Assembly (NCBI GenBank): GCA_016711405.1
Contig: JADJSZ010000022.1
Coordinates: forward strand, 30,991-94,990
Length of the DNA stretch: 64,000 nt
Direction of reading: 5' to 3'
Source: Candidatus Hadersleviella danica
Lineage (GTDB): Bacteria > Chloroflexota > Anaerolineae > Promineifilales > Promineifilaceae
Part shown: in pieces, positions 42,952 through 50,124 of the stretch
How the letters are laid out: each line of letters opens with the position of its first letter
Numbering within the stretch: position 1 is the first letter of the stretch
Position numbers and translations under genes: made by a program
Notes under the pieces: generated by a model
Told to the model about the DNA's origin: nothing
Database searches by the model: none
What the model saw: only the letters and a program-made list of their open reading frames with translations

Positions 42952-44187
42952 ATGACAACCTTCCCCCTCCCCCTAGCAGAACTTCTCGGCCATTGGGAAA
43001 GCTACATCGTCTATGTGGTGATTGGCTTTCTATTTGGCTACATTTTGGAAATTTCGGGCTTTGGCAATGCCATGAAGCTCGCGCCCCAGTTTTATTTTAA
43101 GGATTTGACCGTCCTGAAGGTGATGTTTGGGGCGATTGTGACGGCGATGGTGCTGATTTTCCTGACCACCAGCGTCGGCTTGTTGGATTACAACCTCATT
43201 TGGGTGAACCCCACCTATCTTTGGCCGGGCATTGTCGGCGGGCTGGTGATGGGGGTGGGGTTTATTTTGGGTGGCTTTTGCCCCGGCACGTCGCTGGTTT
43301 CGGCCGCTACCCTCAAGATAGACGGGATTTTCTTCGTCGGTGGGGTACTGTTCGGTATCCTCATGTTTGGCGAAACAGTGGGGCTGTATGAGAACTTTTG
43401 GCACTCCAGCTATCTGGGGCGCTATACGCTCATGGATTGGCTGGGCTTGTCTACGGGTGTGGTCGTTCTGCTGGTCGTCCTGATGGCCTTGTTCATGTTC
43501 TGGGGGGCGGAGCAGTTGGAGCGGGTGGTGGGCGGCCGTGAACTAACCCGCGAACCTCGCTGGCGCTATGGCGCGGCAGGGGCACTTGTCCTTGGGGCGG
43601 GCTTGCTGGTCGTGCTGGGCCAACCCGACACCGCTACCCGTTGGAGTTGGCTCCTCGACACCGAAGGAGCGCGGCTGGCCAACCGCGAGGTGCAAATCCA
43701 CCCCGGCGAACTGCTGGACACCATCCACAACGACGACATCAATTTGCTCATGTTCGATGTGCGTTCCGAGCAGGATTACAACCTCTTCCACATTCAGGAT
43801 GCCCAGCACAAAACGGTGGCGGAGATGCCTTTGCTGGCCAAGGCGTTGCAACTGGCTCCCGCCAACACGGTGGTGGTGGTGATGAGCAATGATGAAACGG
43901 CCGCGACCGAGGCGTGGAAAATTCTGCGGGCGGAGAGTGTCAACAATGTGTACATTCTGGAGGGGGGGATTAACAACTGGCTGGCCATCTTTGCCAACCC
44001 CGAGTGGCAAGCGGCGCAAGGGGCGGCGGGGGTGGCGGGGGATGAGCCGTTGCGCTATGCGTTTACGGCCGCGCTTGGCTCTCAATACCCGTGGGCCAGC
44101 CCTGTGCCCGAAAACTTTGAGCTGGTGTACACGCCCAAAATTAAGCTGGAACTGAAACGCTCTCCCGGTGGGGGCGGATGTGGGTGA
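42952..44187 (+). CDS. YeeE/YedE transporter fused to cysteine-less rhodanese domain
   Basis: 411 aa. Membrane part about 1-220 with the family Cys loop LGGFCPGTSLVSAA (C near 107), then a rhodanese-like domain (about 240-370: LLMFDVRSEQDYNLFHIQDA, VYILEGGINNWLA). The active-site loop reads VVVVMSNDETAAT, with no catalytic cysteine, so it cannot act as a classical sulfurtransferase. The protein ends SPGGGGCG, a flexible tail with the only cysteine of the soluble part, which could carry sulfur instead (inference). Last gene of the sulfur cluster. Confidence 0.85.
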   Translation: MTTFPLPLAELLGHWESYIVYVVIGFLFGYILEISGFGNAMKLAPQFYFKDLTVLKVMFGAIVTAMVLIFLTTSVGLLDYNLIWVNPTYLWPGIVGGLVMGVGFILGGFCPGTSLVSAATLKIDGIFFVGGVLFGILMFGETVGLYENFWHSSYLGRYTLMDWLGLSTGVVVLLVVLMALFMFWGAEQLERVVGGRELTREPRWRYGAAGALVLGAGLLVVLGQPDTATRWSWLLDTEGARLANREVQIHPGELLDTIHNDDINLLMFDVRSEQDYNLFHIQDAQHKTVAEMPLLAKALQLAPANTVVVVMSNDETAATEAWKILRAESVNNVYILEGGINNWLAIFANPEWQAAQGAAGVAGDEPLRYAFTAALGSQYPWASPVPENFELVYTPKIKLELKRSPGGGGCG

Positions 44188-44189
44188 GG

Positions 44190-44262
44190 CGATTTTGGGT
44201 TGGGGCTTTTGGATTTTGGATTGGGCAGTTGGTAAGGGCAACCCTTGTGGTTGCCCTCTACC
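44190..44262. repeat. ATTTTGGGTTGGGG words plus half REP-like element
   Basis: GGGCTTTTGGATTTTGGATT words are followed by GGGCAACCCTTGTGGTTGCC, the left half only of the dispersed REP-like element. Confidence 0.75.
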
Positions 44263-44290
44263 TCTGGAGCAACTATCGGCCGAAGTTTGG

Positions 44291-44296
44291 TATAAT
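44291..44296 (+). promoter_or_regulatory. -10 box TATAAT, leaderless-type start
   Basis: TATAAT ends 6 bases before ATG 44303, so transcription would begin at or next to the start codon. No clear -35. Confidence 0.5.
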
Positions 44297-44302
44297 CAGC
44301 CC

Positions 44303-44524
44303 ATGATTCACGACGAAACAACGGCCGTACAACCCTCCACCATTGCTCCCGTGGTGCAAAAATTTCGCTTGGGCGAACAGCCCACCGATTTCGCCTATTG
44401 GCAAACCCAACCCTACCAAGCCCGTCTCGCCGCCCTCGAACAAATTCGGCAGGAATACATTGCATCCCATTACGACCCTGAACCAACCTTTCAGAGGGTT
44501 TATACAATCGTTAAACGAGAATAA
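44303..44524 (+). CDS. Small protein paired with nucleotidyltransferase
   Basis: A 73-aa soluble protein; DFAYWQTQPYQARLAALEQIRQEYI and the ending FQRVYTIVKRE match small proteins regularly encoded just before nucleotidyltransferases of the kind next door. The frame extends to 44168, but that part is repeat sequence; ATG 44303 sits 6 bases after a TATAAT box. It overlaps the next gene by 47 bases. A toxin-antitoxin-like partner role is plausible, not shown. Confidence 0.65.
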   Translation: MIHDETTAVQPSTIAPVVQKFRLGEQPTDFAYWQTQPYQARLAALEQIRQEYIASHYDPEPTFQRVYTIVKRE

Positions 44525-44912
44525 CGTCCGTTTTCTAGTGGTAGGTGGGTATGCGGTCGCCTTTCACGGCCATCCTCGCTATACCAAAGATTTGGATGTG
44601 TGGATTGAAATCAATCCAAATAATGCCCAACAGCTCTTACAAGCGTTGGAACAGTTTGGGTTTGCCTCTTTAGGACTAACGACCACCGACTTTTTGGAGC
44701 CGGGAATGATTGTCCAACTGGGTTATCCTCCCCACCGCATTGATTTAATTATGGGTTTAGCAGGTGTGGATTTTGAGGAGTGCTACCACAAACGGATGAT
44801 TACCGAAGTAGGGGGGGTGGCTGTTCCATTTATTGATTTAGAAAATCTACGCCGCAATAAACAAACGGTCGGCCGTTTGCAAGACTTGGCTGATTTAGAA
44901 AATCTAGCTTAA
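44478..44912 (+). CDS. Nucleotidyltransferase (MNT/AbiEii-like), likely CTG start
   Basis: About 144 aa. Motif VVGGYAVAFHGHPRYTKDLDVWIE contains the GG...TKDLDVW signature of the Pol-beta-fold nucleotidyltransferases used in toxin-antitoxin and resolvase-like pairs; a third acidic position lies in RIDLIMG. The frame is open from 44343, but the residues before 44478 are out-of-frame readings of the upstream gene. Homologues start M-N-x-x-F-x-x-F/I-I, matching CTG AAC CAA CCT at 44478, so a non-ATG start is proposed. No ATG lies upstream of the GG motif. Confidence 0.75.
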   Translation: MNQPFRGFIQSLNENNVRFLVVGGYAVAFHGHPRYTKDLDVWIEINPNNAQQLLQALEQFGFASLGLTTTDFLEPGMIVQLGYPPHRIDLIMGLAGVDFEECYHKRMITEVGGVAVPFIDLENLRRNKQTVGRLQDLADLENLA

Positions 44913-44920
44913 AGTGTCTA

Positions 44921-45352
44921 ATGCCCCCACACGATTTTCCCTTCCACCACCCCTTTCGGGTGCGCTACGCCGAGATTGACATGCAGGGGGTGCTGTTCAA
45001 CGCCCACTACCTCACCTTTGCCGATACGGCCGTGACCGAATACTTGCGCCATGTCGGATTGGCCTACACAGCGGCCGAGGTGCAAACGACGGGTAAAGAT
45101 TTCCATGTGGTGAAGGCCACTGTGGAATACAAAGCACCGATTTTGTTTGATGAGGTAGTGGCGGTGGGGGTGCGCGTGGGGCGCATCGGCCGCAGTAGCA
45201 TTGTCTGGGAGCTAGGCTTTTTTGTGGGGGAGGAGGAGACGGCGCGAGCCACGGCCGAACTCATCTGGGTCTATACCGATATAGCCACCCACCAATCCAC
45301 ACCCATCCCGCCAGAAATGCGCGAACAATTAACAATTATCAAGGAACAATGA
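44921..45352 (+). CDS. Hotdog-fold acyl-CoA thioesterase (YbgC/FadM type)
   Basis: 143 aa. RVRYAEIDMQGVLFNAHYLTFAD carries the catalytic Asp and the N-x-x-Y of 4-hydroxybenzoyl-CoA thioesterase relatives. Single hotdog domain, cytosolic. Hydrolyses acyl-CoA thioesters; chain specificity unknown. Its last codons and stop lie within the left arm of a 20-base terminator stem shared with the convergent KASIII-like gene. Confidence 0.88.
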   Translation: MPPHDFPFHHPFRVRYAEIDMQGVLFNAHYLTFADTAVTEYLRHVGLAYTAAEVQTTGKDFHVVKATVEYKAPILFDEVVAVGVRVGRIGRSSIVWELGFFVGEEETARATAELIWVYTDIATHQSTPIPPEMREQLTIIKEQ

Positions 45353-45382
45353 ACAAATTGGCTCATTGTTCCTTGATAATTG
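45333..45382. terminator. Perfect 20-bp-stem terminator overlapping a stop codon
   Basis: CAATTATCAAGGAACAATGA (45333-45352) pairs with TCATTGTTCCTTGATAATTG (45363-45382) around a 10-base loop, between the convergent thioesterase and KASIII-like genes. The thioesterase TGA is the end of the left arm. Confidence 0.85.
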
Positions 45383-45393
45383 CTCCTTGATGA

Positions 45394-46380
45394 TTACCAC
45401 CGCCAGACATTGCAGGCCATGGCAATGCCGCCGCCGCTGGCGATAAACAGCACATGGTCGCCTTGGCGGGGGCCGCGCCCTTGTTCGATGGCATCATCGA
45501 GCGCCATCGGCACACACGCGGAACCTGTGTAGCCCCATTTGTCCATCACCCAATGGGTTTTAGAGAGGGGTTGGCCGATAATGCCCATAATTTCCTTGAT
45601 GGTGTTCAGGTTGAGCTGGGTCATCACGTAGAAATCAATGTCGTCCACGGTCAGACCCGCCTTGGCCACGGTGTCGTAGATGAGTGGCGGCCAGTTTTCG
45701 GCATTGAAGGTGGGGGGGAAGCGTTTGACGAATTGGACGCGGGGGATGCCGTGGTTGGCTGTCTCGGCCGCTTTTGGCTCGGCCGTGCCCCCTGCATAAA
45801 TCCCCAACGCATCATAATGTTCCCCAAAGGCACGCCGCTTGCCCGCCAAAAAGCCCGGCTGGTCGGCAGACCCCATCACCACCGCCCCCGCCCCATCGGC
45901 AAAGAGGGTGCAGGTTTTGTGGTCGGTATAGTCCACAAAGCGGCTCATCCCATACGCCCCAATGACCAACACATGGTTGATGTCGGGGTCGCCCGTGATG
46001 TGGTGGGCGGCCGTGTCCACGGCCGAAACCCAACCCGCACAGGCACTGTTGACATCAAACACGCCCGCCTTGTGCGCCCCCAGTTTGTGTTGCACAACAA
46101 CGGCCGTGGCGGGGCTGATGTAATCGGGCGTGTCGGTCGAGACGATAATCAGGTCGAGTTGGTCGGCCGTGAGACCCGCCCGCTGGAGGGCTTGTCGGCC
46201 AGCGGCCGTGGCCAAGTCGCTCGTCACCTCATCGGCGGCCATGATGTGCCGCTGGCGGATGCCGACGTTGGCCACCAGCCAACTATCCACATCGCGGCCG
46301 AGCAGGTCGCTGAAGTAGGCATTGTCTAACATTTTTTCGGGCACATACCGCCCGGTGCTGAGAATTTTGGCGTAACGCAT
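45394..46380 (-). CDS. KASIII (FabH)-like thiolase-fold enzyme lacking His and Asn
   Basis: A 328-aa thiolase-superfamily protein in the 3-oxoacyl-ACP synthase III shape. Nucleophile Cys is present in FDVNSACAGWVSA. The FabH His motif (PHQAN) reads MTQLN and the Asn motif (YGNTSAAS) reads WGYTGSAC, so two of the three catalytic residues are replaced. That argues against normal decarboxylative condensation and for an acyl transfer or other thioester chemistry. The FabG-like gene lies just upstream on the same strand. Confidence 0.82.
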   Translation of the reverse strand: MRYAKILSTGRYVPEKMLDNAYFSDLLGRDVDSWLVANVGIRQRHIMAADEVTSDLATAAGRQALQRAGLTADQLDLIIVSTDTPDYISPATAVVVQHKLGAHKAGVFDVNSACAGWVSAVDTAAHHITGDPDINHVLVIGAYGMSRFVDYTDHKTCTLFADGAGAVVMGSADQPGFLAGKRRAFGEHYDALGIYAGGTAEPKAAETANHGIPRVQFVKRFPPTFNAENWPPLIYDTVAKAGLTVDDIDFYVMTQLNLNTIKEIMGIIGQPLSKTHWVMDKWGYTGSACVPMALDDAIEQGRGPRQGDHVLFIASGGGIAMACNVWRW

Positions 46381-46452
46381 AGAGGAAAGCTTTCAGTCTA
46401 TTTCAGCTAGTCAGCATCTCAGCCTTTGGCTGACAAGCTGACAAGCTAGACT
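46381..46452. repeat. AGCTAGTCAGCATC / GGCTGACAAGCTGAC words
   Basis: CAGCTAGTCAGCATCTCAGC is mirrored by GGCTGACAAGCTGACAAGC between the FabG-like and KASIII-like genes. Confidence 0.7.
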
Positions 46453-47205
46453 TTAGGTTCCAATTACCAACCCGCCATCCACGCGCAGGGTAACGCCAGA
46501 GATGAAGTTGGCCTCGTCGGAGGTGAGGAAGATGTAGGCTTGGGCGATGTCTTGGGGTTGGCCAGCCCGGCCGAGGGGGGTGTGCCCCACCATGCCTTGG
46601 AACACTTTTTCGGGCATGGCGGCCGTCATGTCGGTGGCGATAAAGCCGGGGGCGATGGCATTGACGCGGATGTTGTAGCGGCCGAGTTCCCGCGCCCACA
46701 CCTTGGTCATGCCGACCACACCTGCTTTGGTGGCCACATAGTTGGTTTGGCCGAAGTTGCCATCCAACCCCACCACCGAGGAGGCGTTCAGGATGGCTCC
46801 GCCACCGCTGTTAATCATGTGGGGCACGGCCGCTTGGGTGCAGTTAAACACCCCTTTGAGATTCACATCCACCACCAAATCGAAAGCTTCTTCGCTCATT
46901 TGGCCTGTCAGTTGGCCATCTTTCATTTTGACGAGTTGGCCATCGCGGGTGATGCCGGCGTTGTTGATGAGGATGTCTATTCTGCCGTATTTGGCCGCTA
47001 CCTCATCCACCCACGCCTGCACCGCTTGCCTGTCGGTGACGTTGACGGCGTAGGCGGAGGCGTATTCGCCCAGCCCCTCGGTGCTGGTTTGGCGCACGTC
47101 GGCCACAACGACGATGGCGCCGTGTTGGGCAAAGAGTTCGGCCGTGGCACGGCCGATGCCCGCCGCCCCACCTGTGATTAGGCATACTTTGTCTTGTAAA
47201 CGCAT
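46453..47205 (-). CDS. fabG: FabG/PhaB-type short-chain dehydrogenase
   Basis: A 250-aa classical SDR: TGGAAGIGRATA (NADP loop), NNAGI, catalytic Ser in LNASSVVG, Y-x-x-x-K in YVATKAGVV, and the PG motif NAIAPGFIATDM, typical of 3-oxoacyl-ACP or acetoacetyl-CoA reductases. It precedes the KASIII-like gene on the same strand; with the thioesterase this forms a small acyl-thioester group. Not necessarily the housekeeping fatty-acid FabG. Confidence 0.85.
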   Translation of the reverse strand: MRLQDKVCLITGGAAGIGRATAELFAQHGAIVVVADVRQTSTEGLGEYASAYAVNVTDRQAVQAWVDEVAAKYGRIDILINNAGITRDGQLVKMKDGQLTGQMSEEAFDLVVDVNLKGVFNCTQAAVPHMINSGGGAILNASSVVGLDGNFGQTNYVATKAGVVGMTKVWARELGRYNIRVNAIAPGFIATDMTAAMPEKVFQGMVGHTPLGRAGQPQDIAQAYIFLTSDEANFISGVTLRVDGGLVIGT

Positions 47206-47233
47206 GGGGAAATCCTTGGTTATTGGTTATTCG

Positions 47234-48139
47234 TTATTGCCACACTTTAGGGGATGTGGTTACAGGAGAGGTACAGGGGAAATAAAAAAAACCTTCGTGG
47301 TCTGGGAGACCTTGAAGGCTTTTGCGGGAGGGGGGCGGGGTTATTTTTTTCTGCAAAAATGTCTGCAAAATCTGCTCCAGTTGGTCGAGGTCTTGGCGGC
47401 GCAGGATACGGCCGTTGTGAGCAATCGCAATCTGCCCCGTCTCCTCGGAAACAACCAAAGCGACTGCATCACTTACTTCGCTAATGCCCAATGAGGCGCG
47501 GTGGCGCAACCCCAACTGCCTATCCGACAAGTTGCTGGCCGAGAGGGGCATGACACAAGCCGCGGCCGCGATGCGTTCGGCCCGCACGATAATCGCGCCA
47601 TCGTGCAATTCGGTGTGCTTGTCAAAAATGGTCAGGAAAAGCTCCAGCGAGGGGTCGGCATTCAAGCGCACCCCCGTATCTATGTACTCCTGCAAGCCCG
47701 TCTCCTGCTCAAAGACAATCAGCGCCCCGTGCCGCCGCTGAGAAAGCCGCCGACAGGCCGCCACCACCGCCTTAATCATGGGGCTGACTTCTTTTTGGCG
47801 TTGCCGCCAGACCCGCCAAAAGCCACTCGCCCCACCCACGCGCTCCAAAGCGCGGCGCAATTCGGGCTGGAATATAACAGGGATGGATAAAAACAAGGCG
47901 GGAAGCGTTTTGTCTATTAGCCAGCTAAAAGCGGGCAAGCGCAGGGGGGTGGAAACAACTACCGCCCACAACAAAGCCACCACAATCAGAAAACCACGCA
48001 ACACCTGAATAGCCCGTGTGCCCTTGATGAGTTGCATCAGGCCGTAAATCACCAATGTGACGAGCAAAATATCAACCAAACTGCCGGGTTCGGTCATGGT
48101 GCTCAAGTAAAAGGTGATTTGCTCTAAGGAAAAGCCCAT
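47234..48139 (-). CDS. cdaA: Diadenylate cyclase (c-di-AMP synthase)
   Basis: 301 aa. Three N-terminal helices (about 22-38, 46-63 and 76-92) then a DAC domain with DGA at 180-182 (ELHDGAIIV) and RHR at 212-214 (LGLRHRASLG), the ATP-binding catalytic motifs. Makes c-di-AMP from two ATP at the membrane. The regulator CdaR/YbbR normally encoded next is absent; FabG follows. The last 28 or so residues are encoded by a terminator-like hairpin and spacer sequence, so the original stop may have been lost. A KimA-type K+ importer, a known c-di-AMP target family, lies 19 kb away. Confidence 0.93.
   Translation of the reverse strand: MGFSLEQITFYLSTMTEPGSLVDILLVTLVIYGLMQLIKGTRAIQVLRGFLIVVALLWAVVVSTPLRLPAFSWLIDKTLPALFLSIPVIFQPELRRALERVGGASGFWRVWRQRQKEVSPMIKAVVAACRRLSQRRHGALIVFEQETGLQEYIDTGVRLNADPSLELFLTIFDKHTELHDGAIIVRAERIAAAACVMPLSASNLSDRQLGLRHRASLGISEVSDAVALVVSEETGQIAIAHNGRILRRQDLDQLEQILQTFLQKKITPPPSRKSLQGLPDHEGFFYFPCTSPVTTSPKVWQ
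47283..47318 (-). terminator. Terminator-like hairpin inside the cdaA 3' end
   Basis: Read on the minus strand: CCTTCAAGGTCT-CCC-AGACCACGAAGG followed by eight Ts. It lies 50-85 bases upstream of the cdaA stop codon, within the frame. Confidence 0.65.
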
Positions 48140-48458
48140 GTTATGAGATGGGGGGTAGGTGGAATGTTTCGCTTAAATTGTAGCCTATCTGGTGGAGATT
48201 GGGGAGCAGGGGGTAGGGGTTAGGGAGCAGAGGGAGCAGAGGAGACTGAGAGACTGAGAGACTCCCTTTTACAAACTGTTTACAACTGCTTTGCACTTTT
48301 GGTTGTTTTGCGGCCTATGATGAAAAGAGTAAGTCAATTGTTAATCGTTACGAGTGAAACGCAATTCGTTGTTTTTTATTCATGTGCTTCAGTAACCAAC
48401 AACCAGTAACCAATAACGAATCACCCATCAGTTGTAACCCATTCTAAGGAGATTTAAG
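48140..48458. other. Intergenic, 319 bases: promoter region and words
   Basis: Divergent upstream regions of cdaA and the secreted protein. Contains GGGGAGCAGGGGG and GACTGAGAGACTGAGAG words near 48190-48265 and AACCAATAACG words near 48395-48425. No gene seen. The 3' end has a good AAGGAG site for 48459. Confidence 0.5.
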
Positions 48459-49427
48459 ATGAACCTGTCTATTCTGAAAACTGCTATTTTCACGGCCGTG
48501 CTCGCCCTTGGCGGCGGCGCGACCAACTGGGCCCTGCAAAGCGATACCGTTTCAGCGGCCGTCCCAGCTTTTACAGTTTCCCAAACAGCGGATGAAGAAC
48601 CCGCCACACCAGCTCCTTTGGGGCTGACGGCCGAAGCCCGCGCCTATTTGGTGGCCGAAATGGAAACGGCGTTTAGTGCGGCCGTGACCGAAGCGCAAGA
48701 AAGTGGCCTGATTACGGCCGAGCAAGCCACCCAACTGCAAGCGCGTGGCTTCCAATTCCAACGTGGCGGCGGCGGCCGTCCACATGGTGGCCCCGGTGGC
48801 CAACTTGACCACATTTTACCCGAAGGAACCATGCTCCAAATCACGGCCGATGCCTTGGGCATTAGCGTCGAAGAGCTACAAGCGGCTCACGAAGGCGGCC
48901 AACGCCTGCCCGAACTGGTTGAAGAACTCGGGTTAGACATGGACACCGTGCAGGCCAACATCCAAACGGGTTTGCAAGCGGCCATTGCCCAAGCTGTGAC
49001 CGATGGCACACTGACCCAAGAAGAAGCGGACGCAATTTTGGCCAATATGGCTCTGCGCGAAATCGGCCGTGACCTGCACCACGAAGCCTTGGCCACCGCC
49101 CTTGGCCTGACGGCCGAAGAGTTGCAAGCGTACCACGACGATGGCCTGCGCTTACCCGAAATTGTGGACGAGTTGGGGCTGGATATGGACACCGTCCGCG
49201 AAGCCATCACCACCGCATGGGATGAGGCGGTTGCCCAAGCAGTTGCCGACGGCCGCATCACGGCTGAGCAAGCGGAACAACTCCGCCAACCACATGGGGG
49301 GCAAGGGCAACCCGGCCGCCCCGGTGGGCACGGTGGACATGGCAATGGCAATGGCGGCCGTGGCATGGGCAATGGCACAGGGACAAACGCTCCCGGCTTT
49401 ACCCCCGCAACGACCACCACCGGCTAA
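48459..49427 (+). CDS. Secreted helical repeat protein with Gly/His-rich tail
   Basis: 322 aa with a signal peptide (1-33). Two copies of a unit of about 75 residues: LGxxxEELQAxHxxGxRLPE, then xVxELGLDMDTVxxxI, then AIAQAVxDGxxTxEQA (about 130-190 and 212-275), preceded by a partial copy. C-terminal low-complexity GGHGGHGNGNGGRG. Resembles small secreted DUF2680-like proteins; role unknown. AAGGAG lies 7 bases before the ATG. A strong terminator follows. Confidence 0.7.
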   Translation: MNLSILKTAIFTAVLALGGGATNWALQSDTVSAAVPAFTVSQTADEEPATPAPLGLTAEARAYLVAEMETAFSAAVTEAQESGLITAEQATQLQARGFQFQRGGGGRPHGGPGGQLDHILPEGTMLQITADALGISVEELQAAHEGGQRLPELVEELGLDMDTVQANIQTGLQAAIAQAVTDGTLTQEEADAILANMALREIGRDLHHEALATALGLTAEELQAYHDDGLRLPEIVDELGLDMDTVREAITTAWDEAVAQAVADGRITAEQAEQLRQPHGGQGQPGRPGGHGGHGNGNGGRGMGNGTGTNAPGFTPATTTTG

Positions 49428-49452
49428 TCTTCTCACCTCTTTCATTGCTCAA

Positions 49453-49488
49453 GGTGCAACCCACTTGGATAGTGGGTTGCACCTCTTT
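49453..49488 (+). terminator. Intrinsic terminator of the secreted protein gene
   Basis: GGTGCAACCCACT-TGGAT-AGTGGGTTGCACC followed by TCTTTT: a perfect 13-base stem. Confidence 0.92.
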
Positions 49489-49547
49489 TGGTTATAACCG
49501 TTTTACACCTAGCCCATTTTTTAAGGTGTAAACATTGCATTTGAGGA

Positions 49548-49553
49548 TATAAT
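49548..49553 (+). promoter_or_regulatory. -10 box TATAAT, leaderless-type start
   Basis: TATAAT then six bases then ATG 49560. No clear -35 and no Shine-Dalgarno, consistent with a leaderless transcript. Confidence 0.5.
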
Positions 49554-49559
49554 AGACGC

Positions 49560-49916
49560 ATGTCTAATGTTGCGCAGATTGACAACCCGCCCATCATCTC
49601 CCAGTTTGTACCTGATGATATGATAATCATTCATTGGGGCGAATTCTCCCCCTCTGCCCCCGCAACGGCCGTTCACCCATTTGCGCCTGTGGAGCCACAA
49701 CCCACCCTGCGCCCCTACAACCAATTGGTCATCCATGTTGCCGCCGAATTTGAGCCAACGGCAACGACAACAACCAACATCCCCATCGCCGCTAACCCTA
49801 ACGAATTTGAGCAATGTTGTGCCCCCTGCATAGGTGCACACGGCGCACCTTATCTCACAGCGGCCGAAATCAATGCCATCTTGGCCAAAGTGCGCCATGA
49901 GGCGTCGTTCGGATAG
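49560..49916 (+). CDS. Hypothetical protein, 118 aa, with CCAPC motif
   Basis: Not recognised. The N-terminal half is Pro/Thr-rich and acidic-poor; the C-terminal half has EFEQCCAPCIGAHGAPYLTA, a compact cysteine cluster (Cys-Cys-x-x-Cys) that could bind metal or redox-cycle, followed by a helix. No signal peptide. A perfect TATAAT 6 bases before the ATG and CGGCCG content like its neighbours support a real gene. Confidence 0.55.
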   Translation: MSNVAQIDNPPIISQFVPDDMIIIHWGEFSPSAPATAVHPFAPVEPQPTLRPYNQLVIHVAAEFEPTATTTTNIPIAANPNEFEQCCAPCIGAHGAPYLTAAEINAILAKVRHEASFG

Positions 49917-50124
49917 CTGTGACCGATGCCGCTAGGAATGACAATTTTTTAATTTGAACAATTTTATGGATTGAGCTTAAGCAAAATCGTCTTTTAAAAA
50001 GGCAAAGACCAAAAAGCAAAGTTACGCAAAGAATTCATCCAAAACCTTTGCGCCTTGTCTGCACTTTTGCTTTAAAAAATTTCTTCCAATCTGCGAAAAG
50101 TTCAGTTTGAATAATCGTCATTCT

